Source of the DNA: Aselliscus stoliczkanus
Taxonomy: Eukaryota; Chordata; Mammalia; Chiroptera; Hipposideridae
Direction of reading: 5' to 3'
Assembly: GCA_033961575.1 (NCBI GenBank)
Contig: CM066727.1
Location: 2,132,001 to 2,196,000 of the forward strand
DNA length: 64,000 nt
Within the stretch, counting starts at the first letter, position 1. Each line of letters opens with the position of its first letter. Position numbers and translations under genes: made by a program. Positions 23,255-33,600 of the stretch are shown in pieces. The notes below the pieces were generated by a model. It saw only the letters and a program-made list of their open reading frames with translations. It was not told where the DNA came from and ran no database searches.

Positions 23255-23514
23255 ATGATGTATTCAGAGCACAAGCACAGCTCAGAGCAGAGAGAGGTGA
23301 TGTGAGGTCTGCATCCAGGAGACACCGCTCTTGGATTCGGTGTCCTTCCAGGGAAGTCAGAGCCTGAAGGCGTCTGTGATCACTAACCCTGCAGGCAACT
23401 CTCCCGCCCACATTCGCAGGGAGAGGGGACCTCGGAGCCCATCTCCCCCCGCGGGCAGACCGCCTACCACGGAGGTTACAGCACTGCCTGTGAAGTCACC
23501 TCCTTTTCCAGCTC
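23255..23514. other. Unique GC-rich sequence
   Basis: Flank of the pyrimidine tract. No gene recognised. Confidence 0.5.
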
Positions 23515-23640
23515 CCGTGGCCCTGGGCACATTTCTCAACTGGAACTCCGTTTTGTCCCATCTCCTCAATGTCTTCTGACAATTAAATTAGCGAGCATTC
23601 TATGCTCTGCATCTAGCCTGGCTCATATCAGCGGTCCAGA
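23515..23640 (+). repeat. Probable MIR
   Basis: 'ccctgggcacatttctcaac', 'tttgtcccatctcctcaatg', 'acaattaaattagcgagc' and 'ctagcctggctcatatcag' follow the MIR order from the 'ccttgggcaagttactt' block to the 'cctggcacatagtaa' block. Diverged. Confidence 0.5.
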
Positions 23641-24650
23641 AATGTGGCAATTCTTTGCTATTCTCAGAGGGCTTCCACAAACCACCAGACACCCAGGGCC
23701 CTGGTCCTCGGGGCCACCCAAACTCGGGGCCAGATGATCCCCTACCACAAGTTAAAATCCCCGTGGAGCCCTTAGTGGTCCAAGCAGACCGGGAACACAT
23801 CCCAGTTCCTTCCGAGCCTAGCACTTTCCAGGCCTGCTGCTCTCCCCACGCCACCCCAGATGTTTCCAGAGCAAGACGTCCTGCTTTGTCCTCAGGAAGA
23901 GGCGCCACGGTCTGCCCGAAGGCCAGCACAGAGTCCATGGTCGGAGGGGCGCTGTGGGGCCCCCTGGGCTGTCCGCTTATCAGCAGACACAGAGCAGGAG
24001 TTCTAAGGCTGACCGATGCTGACTGGCCACGGGGTCCGAGTCCCACACACATTCCTCACAGAAGGCCACACTTCTGGTGACAAGCTTCTCCCTGTCGCCC
24101 TCACACAATGGAAAGGGGGCACTTCTGCTGCTCAGCCTTAACTCAGGGCATTTCCTCCTGATGTTGACCTACACCTGGCACAGACACAGCCAGGAGCTCC
24201 TCGCCCGGGCTGGGGACACTTCTTATAAATAAAGCAAATGATCACATGATAACTGCTTAAATAGGCGACTGCCGCGTTTCTTCATGGTATTGCCTTGGAG
24301 TGTATCGCAAGAGCCTGGCATTATCTCTAACAGTAGCCAGGGGACTATTATGTAGTGGATGAGGAAAGATAAATCTAAATGACCACTTTCAGATAATTCA
24401 CATAAGATTGAATTTGATATTTTTCTAATCATGATTTTTTACACACTAAATATGTACTTTACTGCATTTAATATTTTATTATGGTCCTAAAATGCATATC
24501 AAATATGCTGACTGAATGCATCTTCTTTTAAAGACATGATAAAATGGAACCTTTTCCCCTACTTTTCCAACACAGATGGTCAACTTTGCATTTGCTGAAT
24601 GCTATGAGATGGGGTCTCTGGACTCAGGTCAGGTAATGTGTATTTCTGCT
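23641..24650. other. Unique sequence, no gene supported
   Basis: GC-rich to 24200, with mirror frames 23600-24052 (minus) and 23655-24080 (plus) lacking domains, then AT-rich. Confidence 0.5.
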
Positions 24651-24653
24651 GTT

Positions 24654-24741
24654 CAAAGTAATTCAGGGTAATATACAAGGTAATATAGAGTAACACAAAG
24701 TAACACAGTGTAACACAAGGTGATGCTGAGTAAGACACGAA
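24654..24741 (+). repeat. Degenerate 10-bp minisatellite
   Basis: Roughly eight units of a decamer averaging 'aagtaacaca' (aaagtaattc, agggtaatat, agagtaacac, aaagtaacac, agtgtaacac, aaggtgatgc, tgagtaagac). Every unit keeps a central GTAA or GTGA. No function known. Confidence 0.85.
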
Positions 24742-24774
24742 GGGATTCCTGTGCACGGTGGGGGTATGAGCCAA

Positions 24775-24975
24775 GAGCATGGAGTCAGGGATCTTGATTT
24801 GAAGGCTATTTGGCCAGTTTACGAGGTGGGGTCATTTGAGAACTTTTTTAACCCTTTCAACCATTTTTCTCATCTATGACATGGCAATATAAGACCTGTA
24901 TACAAGTATTTCGGGAGCTTCAATCGCCTGGTACACCCGGCTCCTAGTACCGTAAGCAAACTGATGGAGAATGTC
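24775..24975 (+). repeat. Probable MIR
   Basis: 'gcatggagtcagggatcttg', 'cctttcaaccatttttctca', 'tctatgacatggcaatataa' and 'ctcctagtaccgtaagcaa' run in MIR order, from the 'gactctggagccaga' region through 'tttcctcatctgtaaaatgg' to the 3' end. Confidence 0.6.
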
Positions 24976-25683
24976 CACCTAACAATTCAGGGTAATGTTG
25001 GGCTGTATGAGGACTGGATCCTAATACTTTTATGTCACTAACAGAGATGTCACGTGGGCCATTTAATGAGCTTTCACCATGTATCGGTTAGTGGGCCAAA
25101 CTGGAGGTTCATACTTTTTCCCTGCAGTAGCTGATTTTCCTTGAAGCAGATCCACGTTGCAATTTAACATCATGCCATGGCACTTCATTGCCCAAGTCAA
25201 GGAAATCGTTTGTTTACAGCTGACTTGGAGTCACCCACATGGCCATGACCCACAGGCCTGATGGTCAGGCTGGGCAAGGGGTCATGGGAAGGACCTGGGC
25301 ACCCTGGTCAGGAAAGGGGGCCTGAGTCTGTCATGTGTCATTCAGGGAGGCAGACAGGAACAGGAGCATCTCAGGCCCAGAGTCAGCTAGGGAAGGAACC
25401 GGCTTGAAAAAAAAATCAGAAGCATGTTTAGGGTACACCAACGATGTCTATAGATCGGCCCATGTGCAAAGGAGGAAGTAAATAGTCAGAGATGTGATCA
25501 CTGTTTTAAATTGGATGCAAAGTCAGAGAAGCACTTCAGTGACCAACCAAGGTGTTTGCACTTTAATTACTAGAGAAGAGTCCATTGAAGGATCCAAAAC
25601 AAAGGTGTGACATGATCGAAACCCAGCCGTGGCGCGTGACTCGGCTATCCGTGGACTTGCGCGAGGATGAGGACTTGCCGTGC
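24976..25683. other. Unique sequence, no gene seen
   Basis: No repeat or coding signal is recognised with confidence. The phrase 'caaaggtgtgacatgatcg' near 25600 resembles an ancient-repeat motif but cannot be assigned. Confidence 0.45.
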
Positions 25684-25838
25684 CGAGCTCTCAGAGTGTG
25701 GCCCCGGGGCCAGTGGCGTGAACTCATCGGGGCCTTTGGAAATGCAGGGTCTCAGCCCCCTGGGACCGGCCTCTCTGGGGCACGGGGGCCGGATCCCCAT
25801 CTTAACAAGCCCTCCCAGGGATGCTGACGAATGGTGCC
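25684..25838 (+). mobile_element. MER5A-type hAT DNA transposon relic
   Basis: 'gctctcagagtgtggccccg' at the left, 'tttggaaatgcagggtctca' in the middle and 'atcttaacaagccctcccag' plus 'ggatgctgacg' at the right match the full order of MER5A, a non-autonomous hAT-Charlie element. Sense orientation. The central GC-rich arm is diverged, and no transposase is present. Confidence 0.88.
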
Positions 25839-26454
25839 TACGAGGCGGCTGGGCAGTAGGTGCAGACACAGCGCGGGTCAAGGCGAGGGAAGTGGCAGGC
25901 ATCCCACCCGCCTCTGGAGGCCACTCCACTGCCCGTGACCTTTCGCAGCCGGCCCGGCGGACCACGCCACTGCTCACTGCCGCCCACAGTGCCTCTGAAG
26001 AACTCTTTCCAGATGACCAACACTGCTCATTATGTGGGGGTTGAAATCACTTAATCAGATTTGATTACTGTGTCAATGTTCAGGGTATACATTCCCCTCC
26101 TCGAGTATGAAAGAATGCAATCTAAACATCCTTTCTCTGTGTGGGGGCAAAACAGCATTACAGTACAGAGAACGCTGGCTTGTCTTTCATGTGCACATAT
26201 CGGCTTGATATTTACCTACTATTAATGATGATTTAAGTGGAAGGACTCCTGAATCTGTTACAAAATACCAAGGCAGTCGCTCCGGCTCCCACGCAGATCG
26301 GGTGGGCATAGGCTCTGTGGGAAGGTAAAAGCAGCGAACGTCCGTCCCCAGCACAAATTCTACTTGGAGAATATTCTATATGTGCAACTCGGTACTTTTT
26401 TCCACACACAGAAGGTCAGATATTAAAAATATATTTTGAGATGATTTAATTCCT
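25839..26454. other. Unique sequence, no gene seen
   Basis: No recognisable repeat or coding element. Confidence 0.5.
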
Positions 26455-26545
26455 AGTCCCCAAAGTGTGCTTCACAAGGCAGTTTTGGCCTCACCCGTGA
26501 GTTACATAGAAATGCTGAATCTCAGAACTCCTGTTTTAAAACCTT
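26455..26545 (+). mobile_element. MER5-type fragment
   Basis: 'cctagtccccaaagtgtgct', 'agttacatagaaatgctgaa' and 'tctcagaactcc' match the left half of MER5A/B ('ctcaaagtgtggtcc', 'gttagaaatgcaaattctc'). Confidence 0.6.
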
Positions 26546-28114
26546 ATTTTAATACAATCACTGGGACTTTCCTGGACCCCTTCCTATTTGACAGGCATTA
26601 ACATGGGCCCATTGTAACAGAAGCGAATTAGTAGCTGCCGATCCAACCTCTGCTGTTCCCAGAACTGAGCTCAATGGCCTTGTGATTCAGGCAAAGAGAG
26701 TCCATGCCCCAAAGGACCTGGAATGTTTGGGAGGAAAAGACGACATCATAATTCAGCTCCTACTGTGCACATTGTCCTCCAGAAACATACACGACAACGA
26801 AGCAGACAAAATATTCATACAAATACAAGGCAGAACAGCCTCATTTTCTAACAGAGCCACAAACAACATAATGTAAAGCTTCAGAACGCAGGTACCATGC
26901 CTACTGCAGGAAGAGGCATGAAGGCCGAGGCTGGCAGACAGGTGGGATGTGAGCAGTGGACCTGAAGGCTGGAAGGTGCCAGTTACCAGCTTCAATCTAA
27001 AAGAAACGGAGTGGACCACAGAGGTGTGTACATACAGCGGTCTGTTCACGGCCTGTACAGGCACAATATGCCAGCCACTGTGTCAGCAGCAGGCACGCGC
27101 AGGCACTCTGGTAGCTCCCCGAGATCAAATAACAACAACAAAAGAACAAACACAGGGGCTCAAATATTGACTGGGAGGCGCCCAAGCCCATAATTTGAAA
27201 GGCGCCACTGCTCTCCTGCCTTGCACTCCGGATGCTGTAACTGATGGATTTCCTCATCATCAAGAGGGTCGGGCTAAGTCCCAGATACGAAGACCTCTCG
27301 GTCACCTGACCAGTTTCCTGGACTTGCCAAACTCAGGGGTGAACCACGCCCAAAGCAAAAGGAACTCTGACCAAGGGATAATAACCTACAAGCTGAAGTT
27401 CAGAAACAGCATAAAGCACCAGCAAACACTGAATCTGAATATGAAAACCACACTTCCCTGACACCAATAATATCACTTCGGGCCTTCTTGATCATAATAT
27501 TCCACATAATTTTCATGGCAATATTTCATTAATATTAACAACCTGGCCTAGGAAAGTTTATAATTATATAATGATGATTTTGTTAAACACTGTAGGGTGA
27601 GCAATTATTTCTAAGCTTGACAGGTTATTTTTTACTTTGGATATTCTGAAAACATGTGGGCTGGCAAAGCAGGAAAACCTTTACCGACCAGACATAATGG
27701 GGACCTGGAAGTGAATCTCAGGCACCTGTCACACTGACGGGTAAGCAGATGGCTAGTGCGCCATCCCCAGGGGCATGGGGTCCTCGGCAGGCTCCCCAAA
27801 ATACCAGTGAGAAGCTCCCGATAAAGTAAGCAGCAGACACAAGGATCAGATCCAGGCAGTGAGTGAAATGCCATGCTAATAAAAGAGAAAGTGACATTAA
27901 TGGTAGGACAAGTGCAGGTAACATGATGAGACTTCAGGTGGCCAAATGCTGCTGGAGTTCAGGGCCGGCTTTCAGCTCCAGGTGAAAAATGGGGTAAAGA
28001 TAAGAGGTTTGAGATAAGAATGATCCGTGGATGGATAGATGGATGGAAGGCGGGGGCAGATGTAGCTACCTACCATCTGCTTATTATCTGAAATGGGGAA
28101 GGCAGTGTGTCATG
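26546..28114. other. Unique sequence; AT-rich candidate conserved block at about 27470-27640
   Basis: No gene is supported. Positions 27470-27640 are complex and AT-rich, with TAAT-type cores and no simple repeat, so may be a non-coding conserved element, unverified. A short GGAT repeat lies at 28031-28047. Confidence 0.4.
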
Positions 28115-28290
28115 GAATTCAACACTCATAAAGCCTTGTGAAATAGATAGCTCCACTTTATCTGATAAAAAAAAAGGATGTCTTAAAGAGATTGACTAAT
28201 TCACTGCAGACCACACTTTTTTTTTTTTTTTCTAATGGCAAAGCCCAGATTCAACCCTGAAACTCCTCTCTGGGTAGTGGTCTGAGGAAT
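28115..28290 (-). repeat. MIR, antisense, with internal poly(T)
   Basis: 'cataaagccttgtgaaatag', 'ctccactttatctgataaaa', 'gagattgactaattcactgc' and 'aaagcccagattcaaccctg' follow antisense MIR. A T run at 28218-28231 sits inside it. Confidence 0.75.
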
Positions 28291-29561
28291 GGGAATTGAT
28301 AATACGCTGGGGAGGGGAACAGGGGTTCAGGAGGGGACAAAGAGACACCTGATGCTGATTGCTGCGCAGGAGTAGAAGAGGTTGGCAGTGACCTGAAAAC
28401 CACAGGGGAAGCCAAAGTACTGAAATTATGACTCTTTGTTTTATTAATAGTAACACTGCTACCTTGGTCGAGCATTGTTCTATAACTTCTGTCATATTAA
28501 CATTTTAACAGTGCGGTCAGGCTGGTTTTAGAGACTCAGGGAGACAGGAGTATGACACTATAACTTGTACAAATCACTGAGAGAGAAGCACAAAATGTAC
28601 TAAATGAAATGGAGTGGAAGAGCAAAGAGGTAAAAAATCAGAGAAGCAGCCTCCAAACCATATTAAACATTGAAATATTATGTGTGTTGTCCTATCGCCT
28701 AGAGTCACAAATCATCACACAGCCTCTCAGCTAGTTGATGGAAAGTTGATCGAAGAAGCACCAGAGAAGAGCACTGAAAAGCCATGGAGATAGTGGGGTA
28801 CAACCATGAACATTTGTGACCATCTTGAGAGCCCGATGAAACACAGCTTGATGCCAGGTACAAGGTGGCTTGTCCACATCATAGAACTAACTGTAAGCTG
28901 GGCACAGACAGTTCAATTATCTGCCATTTGAAAACCTACTAAAATGGTTGACGAGCAGCGTATTCTGAGCAGCCAGACGCTGTTTTACTTCCGTCGTCCT
29001 GAGGAACTGCCCAAGGGAGTCTGCACCAGTGCTGACGGAAAAGGCACAATATTATGTGAGCAAATGCATTTACAGGAATCAGTATATTTTGCTGACTTTC
29101 TTGGTGTAGAACTGACAATGCACTAGAAGATGAACTTAATGAAAACCAAGTTAAAGTCTCAGAATAAGACCAAAAAAAAAAAATGCATGAACACAGGTCC
29201 TAGAAGTGGTGAAGGATTCCTGAAAGGTGTTCACCTTCACGGGAATCAAGAAACTTCTAGAAAGTAGGATGGGGTTGATGTAACTCATAATGTCACTGGT
29301 GCAGAAAGAGGGTAAGCCAAGGAATCTTACTAATGCTGGAAAAGAACACTATTAATCATTTGAAAGGAAGATGTCGCTGGGCAAGAAGTCACTACTAATT
29401 GTGCTGCTTCTGCAGAGAAAGGATGGGCATTTCTCACGGGCTGCCAGCACCTTCACGACTCTCCCCAGAGTCTGTCTGCTTTAAGCTTGGACTCTGGATT
29501 AGGAAGTATCCTTTGCCCTCCAAAGTGGATCTTGAAAGTCCTCCCATCACCAAAGTAATCA
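28291..29561. other. Unique sequence with an A12 run, no gene supported
   Basis: The region 28680-29170 lacks visible repeats, has short open frames (28944-29126) and is followed by a 12-base A run near 29171. This loosely suggests a degraded retrocopy, but I could not recognise a parent gene and found no flanking duplication, so none is called. Confidence 0.35.
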
Positions 29562-29660
29562 CGAGATGATGATAATACTAACAACAGCTACTACTAATGG
29601 AAACTCCCCATGTTCCAGTCCCTGCTCTGTACGTCACAGACGTGATCGTGTTGAAGTCTC
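29562..29660 (-). repeat. MIR, antisense
   Basis: 'acaacagctactactaatgg', 'ccccatgttccagtccctgc' and 'tctgtacgtcacagacgtg' match the antisense MIR 3' part ('taatagctaacatttattga', 'tatgtgccaggcactg'). Confidence 0.55.
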
Positions 29661-30409
29661 TGGTTGTCTTTTGCAAAGAAAGCAAGCAGATGCCTGGGCA
29701 CAGTGGCTGGCTTTCTGCCAAGGTCATGGCCTGGACACATGAAGGGTGAGTTCAAGGGCAGACAGCTGCAGCGTCACTCAGCCTCAGGCTGCAACCCCCA
29801 CGCTCAGTGGAGGAAAGCTGCCCCTCCCACGGGAGCCACATTGTTAAGATCTCATGCTTGAAAACCACATTTTGAGTAAGTGTTTGGCACAGGTTTTGGA
29901 TAAGGGCTCTGAGGTTAGAACTGGAGATCGCAGGATAAAAGGCCTGAAGCAGGGTCCTTCTGGGATGCACAGGCATCTCCGTGAGACACAGGCAGGGGTC
30001 CTCGGGGGAGAGGACCCACGGTCCCCTTCAGACCAGTTCAGGACTCTGCTCCTTGGACAGCTCTAACCCCTCACCCCAGCCCCCGCCACCACCATTGTGC
30101 AGCAGCTTGTCTTCCGTCCTGATGACCACAGAAGCTGCCTCCCCAACTCGTTTCTCAGCCTCTGAAACCCCTTCCTTTCAGGTACTTACGTTGGGGCCAT
30201 ACTCCCCACTTATGAACCAGAACCCTCAGTGTATCAACCCTGGTTTTCATAGCCTTCCTTTTCTCTCCATCTCCTTAGGACAACGTGTAAACGTGCGGCC
30301 CTTCAGGGTGTGGCTTCTGTGTCAGTGAGGCCACCCCATTCCCGCCACATCATATCTGCATGACATGCTGGCTAGCTGCCATCCTCAGACCGGCCCCGCG
30401 TGGTGCCGG
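29661..30409. other. Unique sequence, no gene seen
   Basis: Overlapping short frames only, no repeat named with confidence. Confidence 0.45.
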
Positions 30410-30660
30410 TACACGGGCTATTGTTTGAATCCGCCCAGTCAAAAGCGATGCCCTCTGAAGCGCTCCCTGCCCTTGTGGAGCCAGCTGCCCTTCTCTAGGG
30501 CACGGCCCGCCCAGTGCCAACTGTCTCTGCACGTCTATAGCCTCTGCTTGTTGCTTGCCTGTCTCCCACCCCAGGCTCTAAACCTTCACAGGACTGGGGA
30601 TCTTTGTCTCCCCATCCAGAACGACGCACCCGGCACATTTTAACCAACGATGAGCACCTC
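30410..30660 (+). repeat. Probable L2 fragment
   Basis: 'gctctaaaccttcacaggac', 'tggggatctttgtctcccca' and 'gcacccggcacattttaacc' follow the LINE2 3' end ('actgtaagctccttgagggc', 'agggactttgtct', 'gcctggcacatagta'). Confidence 0.6.
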
Positions 30661-32510
30661 CCTGTTCACCCTGGGTTTAGCTGATTGGCATCACTTCCTT
30701 CTCCTAGGGTTCTCCAGCCTCTGGGCTCCCGGCACACGCTCTAGCCCTGCAGGGCCTACTCTCTGGTCCGACTTGCTCTGGTTTTCCTGCTGAGGGCCTT
30801 GACTAGAATCCACACAGCTCGTCTCTCTGCAGCCCCTTTGGTGGCCGACAGAGTGGGCGCCTCAGCCCTGCCCTTCAGTAAACACCCGGTGGCCTAGTGA
30901 CTGAATGCAGGGAAGGTGTTCAGTTGGTGCTGGGATGGGAAGCCCCTGCTGTTTGAGTTTTACATGCTGGTTAAGTGGCAGCAACGCATTCAGGCTGTTC
31001 TGCCCAAGAATACTCACAGCTATCCATCCTGAACTCCGAGCAAGAGACACATCAGCGATTACCGAGAGAACACGTGAATTCTAAATGGTGTGAACTGTGA
31101 ACTAATACACATTAGCCTCATGTGTTTTCTGTATCTACCTGTTTCAGGGCAGTAAGACATATGTGGTGCTCTCCAGAACATTAGGCGTAATAAGTTACAA
31201 TGCTAAGCTACATATTGTTCAAAGCAGTTGACAGCGTGTCACCTATATTTCAACTCATCATACTGACCTTCGATGAGTGACATGCCTTACTCTAAATAAC
31301 AGACTCTGACACACGGCAGATAATTGACTCCACGTGTATGAAACATGGGATTGTTTGCACTTGTGTTGTTTAGATGAAGGACTCCTGTCTGTACTCGTCC
31401 CTCTGCTGTGTCACCGGGACTGTCTTTATTTCCTCAGCACCGAGACCTTTCCCATGTCCACAGGCTTATAGCTGGATGGCTGGGCAGCGTTGGGACGTCC
31501 AGTGGCTCTGCTCTGTCCCAGCTGCTGGAACCCAGTCTTCACTGTGAGCAATCGGGCATCTGGGGATGGAACTGTCCTCTAGGCCCCGTGCTTGTAAGGG
31601 CCATTTCACCCACGAGAGCCGCGCTCTCAAACCCAGAAGCTGTGGACTCCTAGCCGTGCCCCCGCCTTCTCTCGGGGCCTGGGTTTTAATTTCGCGTTTT
31701 CATTGCATGCTTATGTAACTCTATGTAGCCATCACCAGCTTACTTGTGTTGTGTTCAGGATGCCATAGGCTATAAGTAGCACAACTTTAATGTGAAGAAG
31801 GTGGGAGTGAGCTTGCCATGGTAATGACTCATCTGGGCCCCCAGAAGGCAAATTATATCAGAGTGTTTCCTATAAAAGAGATTTTTCTATCATTTAACAG
31901 AATTTCATCAGACTATTATAAGCCCGTTAAAGGATACTGATAGTAATATTATTATTCATGATGACAGTTTGTGCTAGAGACATCAATTTTGAGTGGCAAT
32001 TTAATGTTACTTAAAATGCATCACAGTCATTACTGGTTTTAATATTTTTTTAATATAGTCTTGTATGCATTTGTTTATATATTTATAGTTACATACAAGC
32101 TATAAGCATTCCTAGTTTTATATTTGCATGATTTTAAGAACATGATTTGAACAAGAAACAAATCGTCACAGGGACTCTTGAGAAACGCTTTGTTTTATAA
32201 GAGGCCATCCAGGACTGAAATGTAGGAAACACCGTTGGAGCTCATTGGTTACAAGAGAAACCTGACGCATGCACTGGACTGCCCTTGTGCACAGCTCTCA
32301 TTATGTACAGAGAATTAAAACTGCTAGTCACGCTGTGGCTTTTCTCTTCATGTAAAAGACCTGCTGTGCCATTGAAGTTTTTGGTTTTCACGACTTTCCG
32401 CCACCATTCTTCTAGGAATGCTTATCTCACTGAAATGTAGACTACCGCTTTAAAAGCGCCGGCTGCCCTTTGGGCTCCCCGTGGTTTTCTGCTATCGTCA
32501 ATACATACAG
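30661..32510. other. Unique sequence; candidate conserved block at about 31790-32110
   Basis: No gene recognised. Positions 31790-32110 are complex AT-rich sequence ('aatattattattcatgatga', 'gtggcaatttaatgttactt') of the kind often found in conserved enhancers. Unverified. Confidence 0.4.
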
Positions 32511-32514
32511 CACT

Positions 32515-32620
32515 GGAAGAAAACTTCCGGGCAACCGTTGCATGTAGCAAACGAGGAAACCTAGACCCAGAGACAGATCGAGCTGCTCAAGGTCAGGGCC
32601 CCTTAGGATGGCTGCCCAGG
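32515..32620 (-). repeat. Probable MIR, antisense
   Basis: 'caaacgaggaaacctagacc', 'cagagacagatcgagctgct' and 'caaggtcagggccc' resemble the antisense MIR 'atgaggaaactgaggcccag' and 'caaggtcacacagc' blocks. Confidence 0.5.
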
Positions 32621-33454
32621 ATGTGACTTCAGGCAGACCTCACAGGGGATGCTGCTGATAAGGTGCTGATGAGATAGCGGTTATGCTGTTAGAGAACCAA
32701 AGGCCAAAAGGAGGTAGTTGGCAGGCAAGGAAAATGTCCTTGGTTCAAGCTTGATTTGCAATAACAGCCTTCTTTCAGGCTGTTAGAAACCCACTGTTTC
32801 TCTGCTTTGTGTTTTTAGAACTAGTTTCTAGTTCCAGGATTTTTTGTTTTGTTTGTTTTTTGTTTTTCCTTTTTCTACAGAACTAGTCCAGACTCCAGAG
32901 AATATAGACTTTTTCAATACATCGTTGGGTAGCATTTTTTTGGATTTTGCTTTCCTGTGTGTTCAGTGATCTGGAATTCTTATCTGCAGGATTTCCCATG
33001 TGTGAAGTGATCACTGTCTTCAGTATTTCTTTTGACTATTAGTTCTTTATACATTGTTAATTTGGCGAGTTTTCCCCCAGGATAGTCTCATTCACAGATA
33101 GATACATGTTCCAGAATAACTGGGTCAAGAACTGTTATCAGCCTCAAGAGGGCCATAGAATTGGAAGATTTTTCTCATGGGTTTCAAGATGATCTCTTAG
33201 TTATTTCTTAGGCATAACTTTAATTACATCAAATCGAATTAAATCAAGTTCATAAACCAGGCTATATTGTAGTGGCACATCAGGAACTTATTAACTGGAG
33301 CAGGTCCAGCTAGAAATCGTGAGTTGGTTTGGTTGTTTGTGCCTTTTGTTTCCTAGAACCAGCGGCACTGCGCTAAATGTGGTGTAAGAACAGGAGACGT
33401 GGGAGGGACCCTCTGTGACAGCTGTCACCCAAAGCACCTCATCCATGGCAGCCC
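32621..33454. other. Unique sequence, no gene seen
   Basis: Contains GTTT-rich runs at 32842-32872. Nothing else recognised. Confidence 0.5.
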
Positions 33455-33600
33455 TGCTCTAACTCAGGAGTGCATACGGGTCACTTGGGGACACTGTCAA
33501 ACTACTAATTCTGAAGCAGAGCTAGTGGGGTGAAGTGTGAATTTCCACCTGTCTACAGACTCCCTGTTGGGTGGCTGCTGAGTAAAAATCAAGGTCATAG
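33455..33600 (-). mobile_element. MER5-type hAT relic, antisense
   Basis: 'gagtgcatacgggtcacttg', 'gtcaaactactaattctgaa' and 'gctagtggggtgaagtgtga' correspond to antisense MER5A ('agcgtgcatcagaatcacc', 'tttctgattcagtaggtct', 'ggggtggggcctgagaat'). Confidence 0.55.

Noticed and set aside
22858..23367. Long frames of Leu-Pro-Pro-Ser (plus) and Glu-Gly-Gly-Arg (minus)
   Set aside because: Artefacts of the polypyrimidine tract.
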